Positions 48,491 to 58,905 of a stretch of DNA of 64,000 nt are shown piece by piece. The notes beneath the pieces were generated by a model. The model searched no databases and was not told where the DNA came from. It worked only from the letters and a program-made list of their open reading frames with translations. Position 1 is the first letter of the stretch. Every line of letters begins with the position of its first letter. Source of the DNA: Pseudoxanthomonas sp. F37 (GTDB lineage Bacteria; Pseudomonadota; Gammaproteobacteria; Xanthomonadales; Xanthomonadaceae). The stretch lies in contig NZ_CP095187.1 in NCBI RefSeq assembly GCF_022965755.1, positions 1,488,001 to 1,552,000 on the forward strand, given 5' to 3'. The translations under genes were made by a program, and so were the position numbers.

Positions 48491-50002
48491 ATGAGTAAGG
48501 AATTGTTGCTGGTCGTGGATGCGGTGGCCAACGAGAAGGGCGTGCCGCGCGAAGTCATCTTCGAGGCCATCGAGGCCGCGTTGGCCTCCGCCGCCAAGAA
48601 GCGCTATCTGGACCAGGACGTGCAGGTGCGCGTGGCCATCGATCCGAAGGACGGCAGTTACGAGACGTTCCGCCGCTGGGAAGTGGTGGCCGACGACGTG
48701 GTGATGGAATCGCCCGATCGCCAGATCCGCCTGATGGACGCCGAGGACGAGGCCGAAGGCGCCGAGGTGGGCGACTGGATCGAAGAGAAGATCGAGAATC
48801 CGGATTTCGGCCGCATCGCCGCCCAGGCCGCCAAGCAGGTCATCGTGCAGCGCGTCCGCGAGGCCGAGCGCGCCCAGGTGGTCGATGCGTGGAAGGACCG
48901 GGTGGGCGAGCTGGTCACCGGCGTGGTCAAGCGCGCCGAGCGCGGCAACATCTACGTGGACCTGGGCGGCAACGCCGAGGCCTTCATCCCGAAGGACAAG
49001 GGCATCCCGCGCGACGTGCTGCGTGCCGGCGACCGCGTGCGCGGTTACCTGTACGACGTGCGCTACGAACCGCGCGGCCCGCAGCTGTTCATCAGCCGCG
49101 CCGCCCCGGAATTCATGATCGAGCTGTTCAAGCTGGAAGTGCCGGAAGTGGGCCAGGGCCTGGTCGAGATCAAGGCCTGCGCGCGCGATCCGGGCGACCG
49201 CGCCAAGATCGCCGTGCTGGCGCACGACACCCGCACCGATCCCATCGGCGCCTGCATCGGCATGCGCGGCTCGCGCGTGCAGGCCGTGAGCAACGAGCTC
49301 AACGGCGAGCGCGTGGACATCGTGCTGTGGAACGACAATCCGGCCACCTTCGTCATCAACGCGATGGCGCCTGCCGAAGTGCAGTCCATCATCGTCGATG
49401 AGGAAAAGCACTCGATGGACCTGGCCGTGGCGGAAGACCGCCTGGCGCAGGCGATCGGCAAGGGCGGCCAGAACGTCCGCCTGGCCAGCCGCCTGACCGG
49501 CTGGCAGCTCAACGTCATGACCGCCGACCAGGTGCAGGCCAAGAGCGAGGCCGAACAGGCCGTCGCCCGCCAGCTGTTCATGGACAAGCTGGAAGTGGAC
49601 GAGGAGATCGCCGCCATCCTGGTCGCCGAGGGTTTCAGCACGGTCGAGGAAATCGCCTACGTGCCGGTCGGCGAACTGCTGGCCGTGGAGGGCTTCGACG
49701 AGGACATCGTGGAGGAACTCCGTTCGCGCGCCCGCGATGCCCTGCTCAACGAGGCGCTGGCCGAGGAAGAAGGCCTGGAGGAGAACCATCCGGCCGAGGA
49801 CCTGCTGGCGCTGGAAGGCATGGACGAGGAGACCGCGTTCGCGCTGGCCGCGCAGGGCGTGCGCACCAGCGAGGACCTGTCCGACCTGGCGGCCGACGAA
49901 GTGGTCGAGTTCGGTATCGAGGGCCTGGACGAGGCGCGCGCCGCCGCGCTGATCCTGGCCGCTCGCGCCGAGGAGATCGCCCGTCTGGAGCGCGGCGCAT
50001 GA
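48491..50002 (+). CDS. nusA: transcription termination/antitermination factor NusA
   Basis: Binds RNA polymerase and modulates pausing, termination and antitermination; 503 residues. Domains in order: N-terminal RNAP-binding (MSKELLLVVDAVANEKGV), S1 (GVVKRAERGNIYVDLGGNAEA), KH1 (GACIGMRGSRVQAVSNELNGERVDIV), KH2 (AIGKGGQNVRLASRLTGW) and two acidic C-terminal helix-hairpin repeats. Confidence 0.97.
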   Translation: MSKELLLVVDAVANEKGVPREVIFEAIEAALASAAKKRYLDQDVQVRVAIDPKDGSYETFRRWEVVADDVVMESPDRQIRLMDAEDEAEGAEVGDWIEEKIENPDFGRIAAQAAKQVIVQRVREAERAQVVDAWKDRVGELVTGVVKRAERGNIYVDLGGNAEAFIPKDKGIPRDVLRAGDRVRGYLYDVRYEPRGPQLFISRAAPEFMIELFKLEVPEVGQGLVEIKACARDPGDRAKIAVLAHDTRTDPIGACIGMRGSRVQAVSNELNGERVDIVLWNDNPATFVINAMAPAEVQSIIVDEEKHSMDLAVAEDRLAQAIGKGGQNVRLASRLTGWQLNVMTADQVQAKSEAEQAVARQLFMDKLEVDEEIAAILVAEGFSTVEEIAYVPVGELLAVEGFDEDIVEELRSRARDALLNEALAEEEGLEENHPAEDLLALEGMDEETAFALAAQGVRTSEDLSDLAADEVVEFGIEGLDEARAAALILAARAEEIARLERGA

Positions 50003-50144
50003 GCGCCGCCCGGGCCCGCCCGGGACGCGGCGCATGAGCCACCCATGAACACCGCCCTGGCACCCGCAGGGCTTAGAATCCCCCCTCTCGAAAAGGGTTG
50101 CCCCTCCACCGCCAGGGGGGCGCAACAAGAAACCTAGGATCCGA

Positions 50145-52790
50145 ATGTCGCAGCAAACCACCATCCGCAAGCTCGCTGAACTGGTCAACACGCCGGTCGA
50201 GAAACTCCTGGAGCAGCTGGCCGAGGCCGGCATGAGCTTCAGCGGTCCCGACCAGGTCGTGACCAGCATGGAAAAAGTGAAGCTGCTCGGCTTCCTCAAG
50301 CGCTCGCACGGCAAGAGCGATGCCGCGACGGATGAGGCTGCGCCCAAGAAGATCACCCTGAACCGCCGCAAGGTGCAGGAAGTGACGGTCGCCGCCGGCC
50401 GCACCAAGACCACGGTGAACGTGGAGGTGCGCCAGAAGCGCACCTATGTGAAGCCGACCGATGCCGAGTCCGTGGCCACCCACTGGCAGAGCGAAGCCGA
50501 CCCCGAGCGCGCGGAGATCCTGCGCAAGCTCGAGGAGTCCCGCCAGCGCAATCTCGAGGAACAGCAGCGCCTGGCCCAGGAAGACGCCAAGCGCGCCGAG
50601 GAACTGGAGCGCCGCCGACAGGAAGAGGCCAAGGCCCGGGCCGAGGCCGAAGCCGCGCGTGCCCAGGCCGAGGCCGAGGCCGCCGCCCTGGCTGCCGGCG
50701 CCACCGCCGTGGATGGGGACCAGACGCCCCGGCCGGCCCGAGCCGCCACCCCGGGGCACCATGTGCCCAAGCAGGTGGTGCGCAAGGAGCCGCCGCGTGC
50801 CGACGACCGCAACGCGGCCGCCGCCAAGCACAAGACCCGCGGCTCGCACGTGATGGTGGCCGGCGTCGAGGACGACGACAGCACCAGCCGTTTCGCCGGC
50901 CAGCTGCACCTCTCGGCCGCCGACCGCGCACGCCGCGGCGCCTCGCGCGGCAAGCCCAAGGCCCCCCGCCGTCACGAGCAGAGCCGTGGCGGTGGCGGTG
51001 CGCACGGGTTCGAACGCCCGACCGCGCCGGTCGTGCGCGAAGTCGCCATCGGCGAGACCATCACCGTGGCCGACCTGGCGCAGAAGCTCGCGCTGAAGGG
51101 CGGCGACGTGGTGAAGGCGCTGTTCAAGATGGGCGTGATGGCCACCATCACCCAGACCATCGACCACGACACCGCCGTCCTGGTGACCGAGGAACTCGGC
51201 CACAAGGCGACCCGCGCCGATGCCAACGACGTGGAAAGCGAACTGCTGGCGCATGCCGAGGAGCAGCAGGGCGAGAAGGTCGCGCGTCCGCCGGTGGTCA
51301 CCATCATGGGCCACGTCGACCACGGCAAGACCTCGCTGCTGGACTACATCCGCCGCACCAAGATCGCCAGCGGCGAAGCCGGCGGCATCACCCAGCACAT
51401 CGGCGCCTACCACGTGGAAACCCCGAAGGGCGTCATCAGCTTCCTGGATACCCCGGGCCACGCCGCGTTCACCGCGATGCGCGCCCGCGGCGCCAAGCTG
51501 ACCGACATCGTGGTGCTGGTGGTGGCCGCCGACGACGGCGTCATGCCGCAGACCCGCGAAGCCATCCAGCACGCGAAGGCGGCCAAGGTGCCGCTGATCG
51601 TGGCGGTCAACAAGATCGACAAGTCCGACGCCGACCCGCTGCGCGTGAAGAACGAACTGCTGGCCGAGGAAGTGGTCGCCGAAGAGTTCGGCGGCGACAC
51701 CCAGATGGTCGAGATTTCGGCCAAGACCGGCCAGGGCGTGGACAACCTGCTCGATGCCATCTCCATCCAGGCCGAACTGCTGGAACTGAGGGCCGTGGAA
51801 GAGGGCCGCGCCAGCGGCGTGGTCATCGAGTCCTCGCTGGACAAGGGCCGTGGCCCGGTGGCGACGGTGCTGGTGCAGCAGGGCACCCTGAAGAAGGGCG
51901 ATTACCTGGTGTGCGGCATCCAGTACGGCCGCGTGCGCGCGCTGTTCGACGAGACCGGCGGACAGCCGCCGTCGGCCGGTCCCTCCATCCCCGTGCAGGT
52001 GCTCGGCCTGTCCGGCGTGCCGGAGGCCGGCGACGACTTCGTGGTGGTCGAGGACGAGCGCCTGGCCAAGGACGTGGCGCAGCAGCGCGACGCCAAGCGC
52101 CGCGAGTCGCGCCTGGTCCAGTCCGCCGGCAGCCGCATGGAAGACATCATGGCGCAGCTGGGCAAGGGCGAAGGCCAGCTCAGCCTCAACCTGATCATCA
52201 AGGCCGACGTGCAGGGCTCGGTGGAGGCGCTGCGTCATTCGCTGACCGCGCTGTCCAACGAATCGATCCGCATCAACATCATCAGCTCGGGCGTGGGCGG
52301 CATCACCGAGTCCGACGCCAACTCGGCGGTCACCTCCAAGGCCACCGTCATCGGCTTCAACGTGCGTGCCGACGCCTCCGCGCGTCGCATCATCGAAGCC
52401 AACGGCGTGGACCTGCGCTACTTCTCCATCATCTACGACGTGATCGACCAGGTGAAGCAGGTGGCGTCCGGCCTGCTGGGCGTGGAGATCCGCGAGGAGA
52501 TCATCGGCATCGCCGAGGTGCGCGACGTGTTCCGCAGCTCCAAGTTCGGCGCGGTCGCCGGCTGCATGGTGGTGGAGGGCGTGGTCAAGCGGAACAAGCC
52601 GATCCGCGTGCTGCGCGCCAGCACCGTGGTCTTCGAGGGCGAACTGGAATCGCTGCGCCGCTTCAAGGAGAACGTCGACGAGGTGCGCAACGGCACCGAG
52701 TGCGGCATCGGCGTGAAGGCCTACAACGACGTCCAGCCGGGCGACCAGATCGAGTGCTTCGAGCGCATCGAAGTGCAGCGCACCCTGTAA
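50145..52790 (+). CDS. infB: translation initiation factor IF-2
   Basis: GTPase that places fMet-tRNA on the 30S subunit; 881 residues. N-terminal IF2_N domain ([21 protein letters not shown]), a long charged Glu/Ala/Arg coiled region, a second IF2_N, then the G domain: GHVDHGKT (near 388-395), [14 protein letters not shown]2 C-terminal domains follow. A TAGAAT hexamer at 50074-50079 could give it an extra promoter in the 142-base gap after nusA. Confidence 0.97.
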   Translation: MSQQTTIRKLAELVNTPVEKLLEQLAEAGMSFSGPDQVVTSMEKVKLLGFLKRSHGKSDAATDEAAPKKITLNRRKVQEVTVAAGRTKTTVNVEVRQKRTYVKPTDAESVATHWQSEADPERAEILRKLEESRQRNLEEQQRLAQEDAKRAEELERRRQEEAKARAEAEAARAQAEAEAAALAAGATAVDGDQTPRPARAATPGHHVPKQVVRKEPPRADDRNAAAAKHKTRGSHVMVAGVEDDDSTSRFAGQLHLSAADRARRGASRGKPKAPRRHEQSRGGGGAHGFERPTAPVVREVAIGETITVADLAQKLALKGGDVVKALFKMGVMATITQTIDHDTAVLVTEELGHKATRADANDVESELLAHAEEQQGEKVARPPVVTIMGHVDHGKTSLLDYIRRTKIASGEAGGITQHIGAYHVETPKGVISFLDTPGHAAFTAMRARGAKLTDIVVLVVAADDGVMPQTREAIQHAKAAKVPLIVAVNKIDKSDADPLRVKNELLAEEVVAEEFGGDTQMVEISAKTGQGVDNLLDAISIQAELLELRAVEEGRASGVVIESSLDKGRGPVATVLVQQGTLKKGDYLVCGIQYGRVRALFDETGGQPPSAGPSIPVQVLGLSGVPEAGDDFVVVEDERLAKDVAQQRDAKRRESRLVQSAGSRMEDIMAQLGKGEGQLSLNLIIKADVQGSVEALRHSLTALSNESIRINIISSGVGGITESDANSAVTSKATVIGFNVRADASARRIIEANGVDLRYFSIIYDVIDQVKQVASGLLGVEIREEIIGIAEVRDVFRSSKFGAVAGCMVVEGVVKRNKPIRVLRASTVVFEGELESLRRFKENVDEVRNGTECGIGVKAYNDVQPGDQIECFERIEVQRTL

Positions 52791-52793
52791 GGC

Positions 52794-52909
52794 GAGGAGT
52801 GAGTGGAGAGGAGTGAGGAACGAGCGAAAGCTATCCGACGATGCTTCACTCACTGCCAACACTGTTGCCTTCCCTCACTTCTCACTCCTCTTCGCTCACT
52901 TCTCACCCC
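52794..52909. repeat. purine/pyrimidine inverted repeat between infB and rbfA
   Basis: A GA-rich half (GAGGAGTGAG at 52794-52803, repeated with variation at 52808-52818) faces a CT-rich half (CTCACTCCTC at 52881-52890) of the opposite sense. The whole gap is asymmetric and has no ribosome site for rbfA, whose ATG is preceded by CTTCTCACCCC. Possibly an intergenic repeat element. Confidence 0.6.
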
Positions 52910-53290
52910 ATGCCTACCAAGTCGTTCCACCGCACCGACCGCGTCTCCGCCCAGCTCCGCCGTGAGTTGGGCACGCTGGTGCACGAGGCCGTGCGCGAGC
53001 ACGGCCTGCCGTCGGTCAGCGTGTCCGACGTGGAAGTCACCCGCGACATGGCGCATGCCAAGGTATTCGTCACCGCGCTCATGCCCGAGCGCTCGGCCGA
53101 GGCGGTGAAGGGCCTGAAGGAACTGGCCTGGGGCCTGCGCATGGAGCTGGCGCGCCGCGTGAAGATGCGGCACGTGCCGGAGCTGCACTTCCACTACGAC
53201 GATTCCGTCGACCGCGGCGAACGCATCGAGACGCTGCTGCGCGACAATCCGCCGGCTGCCGGATCCGACGACGAACCGCGGGATCCGTAA
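52910..53290 (+). CDS. rbfA: 30S ribosome-binding factor A
   Basis: Cold-adaptation factor for 16S rRNA maturation; 126 residues with the KH-like RbfA fold: FHRTDRVSAQLRRELGTLV, VSDVEVTRDMAHAKVFVTAL and VPELHFHYDDSVDRGERIETLL. The ATG at 52910 (MPTKSFHRTDRV) is the family start; the in-frame ATG at 52841 would add residues coded by the repeat. Confidence 0.95.
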   Translation: MPTKSFHRTDRVSAQLRRELGTLVHEAVREHGLPSVSVSDVEVTRDMAHAKVFVTALMPERSAEAVKGLKELAWGLRMELARRVKMRHVPELHFHYDDSVDRGERIETLLRDNPPAAGSDDEPRDP

Positions 53291-53390
53291 GCGGGGCGGC
53301 GCCTGGCCTGCGCACGGTCGGGCCCGCCGCCGTTCCGTTGCGCCGGACGGTCCACGCGCCGGCGTCGTGCCCGGCCCGCGAGCGGCGGTT

Positions 53391-53468
53391 GTAGGAGCGC
53401 GCCATGCGCGCGATGCTCCTGCGCCGCCCATATGTGCGAAGAGCATCCCGGGCATGGCCCGCTCCTAC
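53391..53468. repeat. inverted pair of GTAGGAGC-type REP hairpins
   Basis: GTAGGAGC (53391-53398) starts a hairpin with stem GCGCGC-CAT-GCGCGC; the opposite end reads GCTCCTAC (53461-53468) and starts a related hairpin (GGGCC-ATG-GCCC type) on the other strand. It is the GTAG-headed REP class common in Pseudomonas and xanthomonads. It fills the rbfA-truB gap. Confidence 0.8.
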
Positions 53469-53490
53469 AGTAAGGAATGCGTTCCTCCCG

Positions 53491-54441
53491 ATGGCGTCGC
53501 CCAAGCCCAAGTTCCGCTCCCTTGACGGCATCCTGCTGCTGGACAAGCCGCAGGGCATGAGTTCAAACGGTGCCCTGCAGGTCGCGCGCCGCCTGTTCAG
53601 GGCGGAGAAGGGCGGCCATACCGGCAGCCTGGACCCGCTGGCCACCGGCCTGCTGCCGCTGTGTTTCGGCGAGGCGACCAAGATCGCCGGCCTGCTGCTG
53701 GGGTCGCGCAAGGCCTACGACACGGTGGCCGTGCTCGGGACCACCACCGATACGGACGATGCCGACGGCGCGCCGCTGCGCGAGCGGCCGGTGCCGCCGC
53801 TGGACGCGGCAGTCGTGCAGGGGGCGCTGGCGCCGCTGCTGGGCCGCATCCGCCAGCGTGCCCCCATCTATTCGGCCCTCAAGCAGGGGGGCGAGCCGCT
53901 GTACGCCAAGGCGCGCCGCGGCGAAGCCATCGAGGCCCCCGAGCGCGAGGTGCAGGTCCACGCGATCGACCTGCTCGACCTCGCTCCCGGCCGCATCACG
54001 CTGCGTGTGGAGTGCGGCTCCGGCACCTACGTGCGCAGCCTGGTCCGCGACCTGGGCGAGGCGCTGGGCTGCGGTGCGCATGTCGGGTCACTGCGCCGGC
54101 TGTGGGTGGACCCGTTCAGGAACCCGCGGATGTTCACCCTGGAGTCCTTGCAGGCGCTGGCCGCGGAGGGTGGGGAAGCCGCGCTCGATGCCTGCCTGCT
54201 GCCCATCGAGGCCGGCCTGGCGGGGTTTCCCCGGGTCGACGTGGATGCCGATGGCGCCCGCCGGCTGGGGCAGGGCCAGCGCCTGCGCGGGCAGCCGCCC
54301 AGCGACGGACCCGTGGCCGTGCATGGCCCGGACGGCCGCGTGCTGGGCCTTGCGACGGTCGATCCGGCGGGCGTGCTGGCGCCGCAGCGCCTGTTCACCT
54401 GGACCGCCCAAGCGGCCCTCCCGGCGGGCGGCAGCCAATAA
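53491..54441 (+). CDS. truB: tRNA pseudouridine(55) synthase
   Basis: Makes pseudouridine 55 in the tRNA T-arm; 316 residues. [16 protein letters not shown] opens the protein; the catalytic Asp48 is in [30 protein letters not shown] and [14 protein letters not shown] follow. The ATG at 53491 is the family start; no proper Shine-Dalgarno is seen, the REP pair ending 22 bases upstream. The start could be translated from an unstructured leader. Confidence 0.95.
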   Translation: MASPKPKFRSLDGILLLDKPQGMSSNGALQVARRLFRAEKGGHTGSLDPLATGLLPLCFGEATKIAGLLLGSRKAYDTVAVLGTTTDTDDADGAPLRERPVPPLDAAVVQGALAPLLGRIRQRAPIYSALKQGGEPLYAKARRGEAIEAPEREVQVHAIDLLDLAPGRITLRVECGSGTYVRSLVRDLGEALGCGAHVGSLRRLWVDPFRNPRMFTLESLQALAAEGGEAALDACLLPIEAGLAGFPRVDVDADGARRLGQGQRLRGQPPSDGPVAVHGPDGRVLGLATVDPAGVLAPQRLFTWTAQAALPAGGSQ

Positions 54442-54445
54442 AACC

Positions 54446-54474
54446 TTGTTTCAAAAGGACCTGGCGGCTACACT
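54446..54474 (+). promoter_or_regulatory. candidate promoter of rpsO
   Basis: TTGTTT (54446-54451), 17-base spacer, TACACT (54469-54474) just past the truB stop and 120 bases before rpsO. An rpsO promoter in this place is known in E. coli. Confidence 0.6.
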
Positions 54475-54594
54475 ACGCCGCCGGTTTCATGCCGGCCTCT
54501 GCAACATTCCCCAGTTTCATCAACGGCGAACCAGGCGGTGCGCGCGGAGGACAGCCCGCGTTCCTGCAGGTCACGCATCCAACGAGAGAACACC

Positions 54595-54855
54595 ATGTCC
54601 GTCGATACCCAGAAAGTGATTGCCGACAACGCCCGCGGCGCCAACGACACCGGCTCCCCGGAAGTCCAGGTCGCTCTGCTGACCGCCCGCATCGAGCACC
54701 TGAGCGGCCACTTCAAGACCCACAAGAAGGACCACCACAGCCGTCGTGGCCTGCTGCAGCTGGTCAACCGCCGCCGCAGCCTGCTGGATTACCTGAAGCG
54801 CAAAGACAACGAGCGCTACAAGGCCCTGATCGAAAAGCTCGGTCTGCGCCGCTGA
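54595..54855 (+). CDS. rpsO: 30S ribosomal protein S15
   Basis: Primary 16S rRNA-binding protein of the small subunit platform; 86 residues. [22 protein letters not shown] and [22 protein letters not shown] are the S15 core. A leader of about 120 bases may hold an autoregulatory RNA structure as in other bacteria, but I could not define one. Confidence 0.97.
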   Translation: MSVDTQKVIADNARGANDTGSPEVQVALLTARIEHLSGHFKTHKKDHHSRRGLLQLVNRRRSLLDYLKRKDNERYKALIEKLGLRR

Positions 54856-54867
54856 TGCAACACCCCG

Positions 54868-54894
54868 CCGCGGCGCAGAGATGCGCCGCGGTTT
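54868..54894 (+). terminator. hairpin between rpsO and pnp
   Basis: A 10-bp stem CCGCGGCGCA-GAGA-TGCGCCGCGG followed by TTT, 13 bases after the rpsO stop. It may act as a partial terminator, or like the E. coli rpsO-pnp hairpins that RNase III and PNPase act on. Confidence 0.7.
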
Positions 54895-55038
54895 GCATTT
54901 CAGGGAACGGAATGCGCTGTACCCGCGGACCGCACCGGGCCCGCACACGCTGAAGCACCGGCCGGCACCCCCGGCCACCCGCGCGCGGCAAGGGTCGCGC
55001 CCGGTCCAACCCGAACAAGGCATCCCCAAGGAAACCAC

Positions 55039-57147
55039 GTGGCAAAGATCACCAAAACCTTCCAGTACGGCAAGCACACCGTCACCCTGGAGACCGGCGA
55101 AGTCGCACGCCAGGCCAGCGGCGCCGTCATCGTCAACGTCGACGACACCGTACTGCTGGTCACCGCCGTCGCCGCCAAGAGCGCGCGCGAAGGGCAGGAC
55201 TTCTTCCCGCTGACCGTCGATTACGTCGAGAAGTTCTATGCCGGCGGCCGCATCCCCGGCGGCTTCTTCAAGCGCGAAGGCCGTCCGACCGAGAAGGAAA
55301 CGCTGATCTCGCGCCTGATCGACCGGCCGATCCGCCCGCTGTTCCCCGAGGATTACAAGAACGAAGTGCAGATCATCGCCCAGGTGATCTCGCTGAACCC
55401 GGAAGTGGATGGCGACATCCCCGCCCTGATCGGCGCCTCCGCCGCGCTGTCGCTGGCCGGCACCCCGTTCCAGGGCCCGATCGGCGCCGCCAAGGTCGGC
55501 TACAAGGACGGCCAGTACATCCTCAACCCGACCGCCAGCGAGCTGAAGGAATCGCAGCTCGAGCTGGTGGTCGCCGGCACCAGCGGCGCCGTGCTGATGG
55601 TCGAATCCGAAGCCGCGCTGCTGTCGGAAGACGTGATGCTGGGCGCCGTGACCTTCGGTCACCGCGAGATGCAGAAGGTCATCAACGCCATCAACGAGCT
55701 GACCGTCGAAGCCGGCACCAAGCCGTCCGACTGGGTCGCCCCGGCCAAGAACACCGCCCTGATCGCCGCGCTGAAGGAAGTCGTCGGCGGCCAGCTGGTG
55801 GAAGCCTTCAAGATCCACGACAAGCTGCAGCGTCGCGACGCCATCGCAGCCATCAAGAAGGACGTCAGCGAACAGCTGGCCGGTCGCATGGAGTCCGAAG
55901 GCTGGGACAAGGCCGAGCTGTCCAAGGAGTTCGGCGAACTGGAGTACCGCACGATGCGCGACTCCGTGCTGGACACCAAGGTCCGCATCGACGGCCGCGC
56001 GCTGGATACCGTGCGCCCGATCGCCGTGAAGGCCGGCGTGCTGCCGCGCACCCACGGTTCGGCCCTGTTCACCCGTGGCGAGACGCAGGCCATCGTGGTC
56101 ACCACGCTGGGCACCGCACGCGACGGCCAGATCATCGACGCGGTCAGCGGCGAGTACAAGGAACACTTCCTGTTCCACTACAACTTCCCCCCGTTCTCGG
56201 TGGGCGAGTGCGGCCGTTTCGGTGCGCCCAAGCGCCGCGAGATCGGCCACGGCCGCCTGGCCAAGCGCGGCGTGCTGGCGGTGATGCCGTCGATGGAAGA
56301 ATTCCCGTACACCATCCGCGTGGTCTCGGAAATCACCGAGTCCAACGGTTCCTCCTCGATGGCCTCGGTCTGCGGCAGCTCGCTGGCGCTGATGGATGCC
56401 GGCGTGCCGGTGAAGGCGCCGGTCGCGGGCATCGCGATGGGCCTGGTGAAGGAAGGCGACCGCTACGTCGTGCTGAGCGACATCCTGGGTGACGAAGACC
56501 ACCTGGGCGACATGGATTTCAAGGTGGCCGGTTCCGCCGAGGGCATCTCCGCCCTGCAGATGGACATCAAGATCGACGGCATCACCGAGGAGATCATGCG
56601 TGCCGCGCTGGCGCAGGCCAAGCAGGGTCGCCTGCATATCCTGGGCGAGATGTCGAAGGCGCTGACCACCCCGCGCGCCGAGCTGTCCGAGTTCGCGCCG
56701 CGCCTGATCACCATCAAGATCCACCCCGACAAGATCCGCGAAGTGATCGGCAAGGGCGGTTCGGTGATCCAGGCCATCACCAAGGAAACCGGCACGCAGA
56801 TCGACATCCAGGACGACGGCACCATCACCATCGCCTCGGTCAACGGCGCCGCCGGCCAGGCCGCCAAGGCCCGCATCGAGCAGATCACCTCCGACGTCGA
56901 GCCGGGCCGCATCTACGAAGGCAAGGTCGCCAAGATCATGGACTTCGGTGCGTTCGTCACCATCCTGCCGGGCAAGGACGGCCTGGTGCACGTGTCGCAG
57001 ATCTCCAACGACCGCGTCGAGAAGGTCAGCGACGCGCTGAAGGAAGGCGACGTGGTCAAGGTCAAGGTGCTGGAAGTCGACAAGCAGGGCCGCATCCGCC
57101 TGTCGATCAAGGCCGTGGAAGAAGGCGAGGGCGTGTCGGCCGAGTAA
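55039..57147 (+). CDS. pnp: polyribonucleotide nucleotidyltransferase
   Basis: Phosphorolytic 3'-5' exoribonuclease of the RNA degradosome; 702 residues. Two RNase PH-like domains (first [20 protein letters not shown]; second [45 protein letters not shown]), then KH ([20 protein letters not shown]) and S1 ([29 protein letters not shown]). The initiator is GTG at 55039. Confidence 0.97.
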   Translation: MAKITKTFQYGKHTVTLETGEVARQASGAVIVNVDDTVLLVTAVAAKSAREGQDFFPLTVDYVEKFYAGGRIPGGFFKREGRPTEKETLISRLIDRPIRPLFPEDYKNEVQIIAQVISLNPEVDGDIPALIGASAALSLAGTPFQGPIGAAKVGYKDGQYILNPTASELKESQLELVVAGTSGAVLMVESEAALLSEDVMLGAVTFGHREMQKVINAINELTVEAGTKPSDWVAPAKNTALIAALKEVVGGQLVEAFKIHDKLQRRDAIAAIKKDVSEQLAGRMESEGWDKAELSKEFGELEYRTMRDSVLDTKVRIDGRALDTVRPIAVKAGVLPRTHGSALFTRGETQAIVVTTLGTARDGQIIDAVSGEYKEHFLFHYNFPPFSVGECGRFGAPKRREIGHGRLAKRGVLAVMPSMEEFPYTIRVVSEITESNGSSSMASVCGSSLALMDAGVPVKAPVAGIAMGLVKEGDRYVVLSDILGDEDHLGDMDFKVAGSAEGISALQMDIKIDGITEEIMRAALAQAKQGRLHILGEMSKALTTPRAELSEFAPRLITIKIHPDKIREVIGKGGSVIQAITKETGTQIDIQDDGTITIASVNGAAGQAAKARIEQITSDVEPGRIYEGKVAKIMDFGAFVTILPGKDGLVHVSQISNDRVEKVSDALKEGDVVKVKVLEVDKQGRIRLSIKAVEEGEGVSAE

Positions 57148-57174
57148 GCCGCACGACATCGCAAGGCGTGACGG

Positions 57175-57199
57175 AAAAGCGGGCTTCGGCCCGCTTTTT
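57175..57199 (+). terminator. intrinsic terminator of pnp
   Basis: AAAAGCGGGC-TTCG-GCCCGCTTTTT: a 6-bp GC stem closed by a UUCG tetraloop and flanked by A4/T5. It lies about 28 bases after the pnp stop and ends the rimP-pnp cluster. Confidence 0.95.
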
Positions 57200-57236
57200 C
57201 TTTGGATGGGGCCGACCCTCTCCAATGAGCGATGTT

Positions 57237-57475
57237 GCTGGCTCTTTCCCCTCTCCCCGTCTGCGGGGAGAGGGGGGGCCGAAAGCCTGCCCCGTAGCTG
57301 ATACGGGGGAGGGTGAGGGGCGATGCCGGAGTCGCGATGTTTCATCGTGCGTGATGCATCGAGTGCTGCTCTCCCCTCGGTCGGTTCGTCTGCTGTGCCA
57401 TTGAGTGCCTTGGCTTCGTCGCCCCTCATCCGGCCTTCGGCCACCTTCTCCCCGCAGGCGGGGAGAAGGATTCAC
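57237..57475. repeat. inverted pair of CTCTCCCCG-type repeats (MITE-like)
   Basis: Two homologous units face each other. The left (57237-57322) has CCTCTCCCCGTCTGCGGGGA, GGCCGAA and GGGTGAGGGGCGA; the right (57415-57475), reversed, has CTTCTCCCCGCCTGCGGGGA, GGCCGAA and GGATGAGGGGCGA. About 92 bases lie between. This accounts for most of the 406-base gap 57148-57553, which has no recognisable gene apart from the pnp terminator. Confidence 0.75.
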
Positions 57476-57553
57476 GCCATGCACGATTGCGCAGGACACA
57501 GCGTCTTCGCGCATGCGAAGAATGCCGACGTGCCGTCGACGATAATGGCGTCC

Positions 57554-58819
57554 ATGAATTCGTCGAATACACGCACCCCCGCGCCAGCATCCCTCTGGTC
57601 CGGCCGCGGCCTGGTGCTGCTCGGCATCGTGCTGTCCGCCTTCAATCTGCGCACGGCGGTGACCTCGCTCACGCCGCTGCTCGACACGCTGGGCGACGCG
57701 TTCGGCTTCGGCGCGACCATGACCGGCGTGTTCGGCATGCTGCCGACGGCGGCGTTCGCGCTGTTCGGGGTGGTCACGCCGGCGCTGGCGCACCGCATCG
57801 GCCTGGAACGGACCGCACTGCTGGCGATGCTGCTGGCCATGCTGGGCCTGCTGCTGCGCAGCGCGGCGGGCGACACGACGGCGCTGGTGGCGGCCTCGCT
57901 GACCGCGCTGGCGGGCATGGGCATCGGTAACATCGTGCTGCCGCCGCTGGTGAAGCGCTACTTCGCCGACCGGGTGGGCACGGTCAGCACGCTGTACATC
58001 TCCGTGCTGCAGGCGGGCACCATCCTGCCGGCGCTGGTCGCGGTGCCGGTGATGGAAGCCGCCGGCTGGCGCATCTCGCTGGGGCTGTGGGCGGTGTTCG
58101 CGGCGGCGTCGGCGGTGCCGTGGTGCCTGGTGCTGTGGCAGGAGCGGCAGCGCAACACGCCCCTGGCGCGCGTGCACGACGCCGCCGTCACCGTCGACGA
58201 CGAGGCGCCCGAACTGGCGGCGCCACGCCCCGCCGGTCGCGCCTGGCGCTCGCCGGTGGCCTGGGGCATGGCGCTGATGTTCGGCATGACCTCGCTGGTG
58301 ACGTACTCGATGTTCACCTGGCTGCCCAAGCTGCTGGTCGAAGCCGGCGCTACGCCCGCGCTGGGCGGCACGATGGTGGCGCTGTTCTCCGCGCTGGGGC
58401 TGGTGGCCTCGCTGACCATGCCGCAGATCGCGGTGCGCATGCGCAATCCCTTCATCGTGGTGGTGGTCTGCGTCGGCTTCTATGCCGTCGCTTTCGCGGG
58501 TCTGCTGCTGGCGCCGATGGCGGCGCCCGCGCTGTGGGTGGCCTTGTTGGGCATGGGGCCCAGCACGTTCCCGCTGTCGCTGACCCTGATCAACCTGCGC
58601 ACGCGCACACCGGAAGGCTCCGCCGCGCTGTCCGGCTTCATGCAGGGCGTGGGCTACACGCTGTCCTGCGCGGGACCGCTGGCCTTCGGTCTGCTGCACG
58701 AACGCACGCACGGCTGGACCCTGCCGATGGCGTTCCTTGCGACCTGCGTCGGCGCGTTGCTGATCGGCGGCTATCTGGCCTGCCGGCCGCGGTATCTGGA
58801 AGACACTTGGCACGCGTGA
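57554..58819 (+). CDS. MFS transporter, CynX/NimT-like
   Basis: Inner-membrane transporter of about 421 residues and 12 helices. N-terminal helix LLGIVLSAFNLRTAVTSLTPLL is characteristic of the cyanate/nitroimidazole (CynX, NimT) MFS branch, and GSAALSGFMQGVGYTLSCAGPLAFGLLH is the matching late block. Substrate is not predictable; no cyanase gene is present. An ATG at 57545 is an alternative start; GATAAT at 57541-57546 overlaps it and resembles a -10. Confidence 0.88.
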   Translation: MNSSNTRTPAPASLWSGRGLVLLGIVLSAFNLRTAVTSLTPLLDTLGDAFGFGATMTGVFGMLPTAAFALFGVVTPALAHRIGLERTALLAMLLAMLGLLLRSAAGDTTALVAASLTALAGMGIGNIVLPPLVKRYFADRVGTVSTLYISVLQAGTILPALVAVPVMEAAGWRISLGLWAVFAAASAVPWCLVLWQERQRNTPLARVHDAAVTVDDEAPELAAPRPAGRAWRSPVAWGMALMFGMTSLVTYSMFTWLPKLLVEAGATPALGGTMVALFSALGLVASLTMPQIAVRMRNPFIVVVVCVGFYAVAFAGLLLAPMAAPALWVALLGMGPSTFPLSLTLINLRTRTPEGSAALSGFMQGVGYTLSCAGPLAFGLLHERTHGWTLPMAFLATCVGALLIGGYLACRPRYLEDTWHA

Positions 58820-58823
58820 GCAA

Positions 58824-58905
58824 GATGGGTTGAGCCCCAGGCGATACCCATCATCGTGGCTTCAAACTGCTCCTTGATGGGTATCGCTGCGCTCCGCCCA
58901 TTCTG
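58824..58905. repeat. inverted repeat pair with core GATGGGTATCGC
   Basis: Perfect 13-bp arms GCGATACCCATCA (58841-58853) and TGATGGGTATCGC (58875-58887), 21 bases apart, each extended by GATGGGT/CGCCCAT pairs on the outside. It directly follows the MFS stop codon and may act as its terminator; the motif looks like a dispersed xanthomonad extragenic palindrome. Confidence 0.7.
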
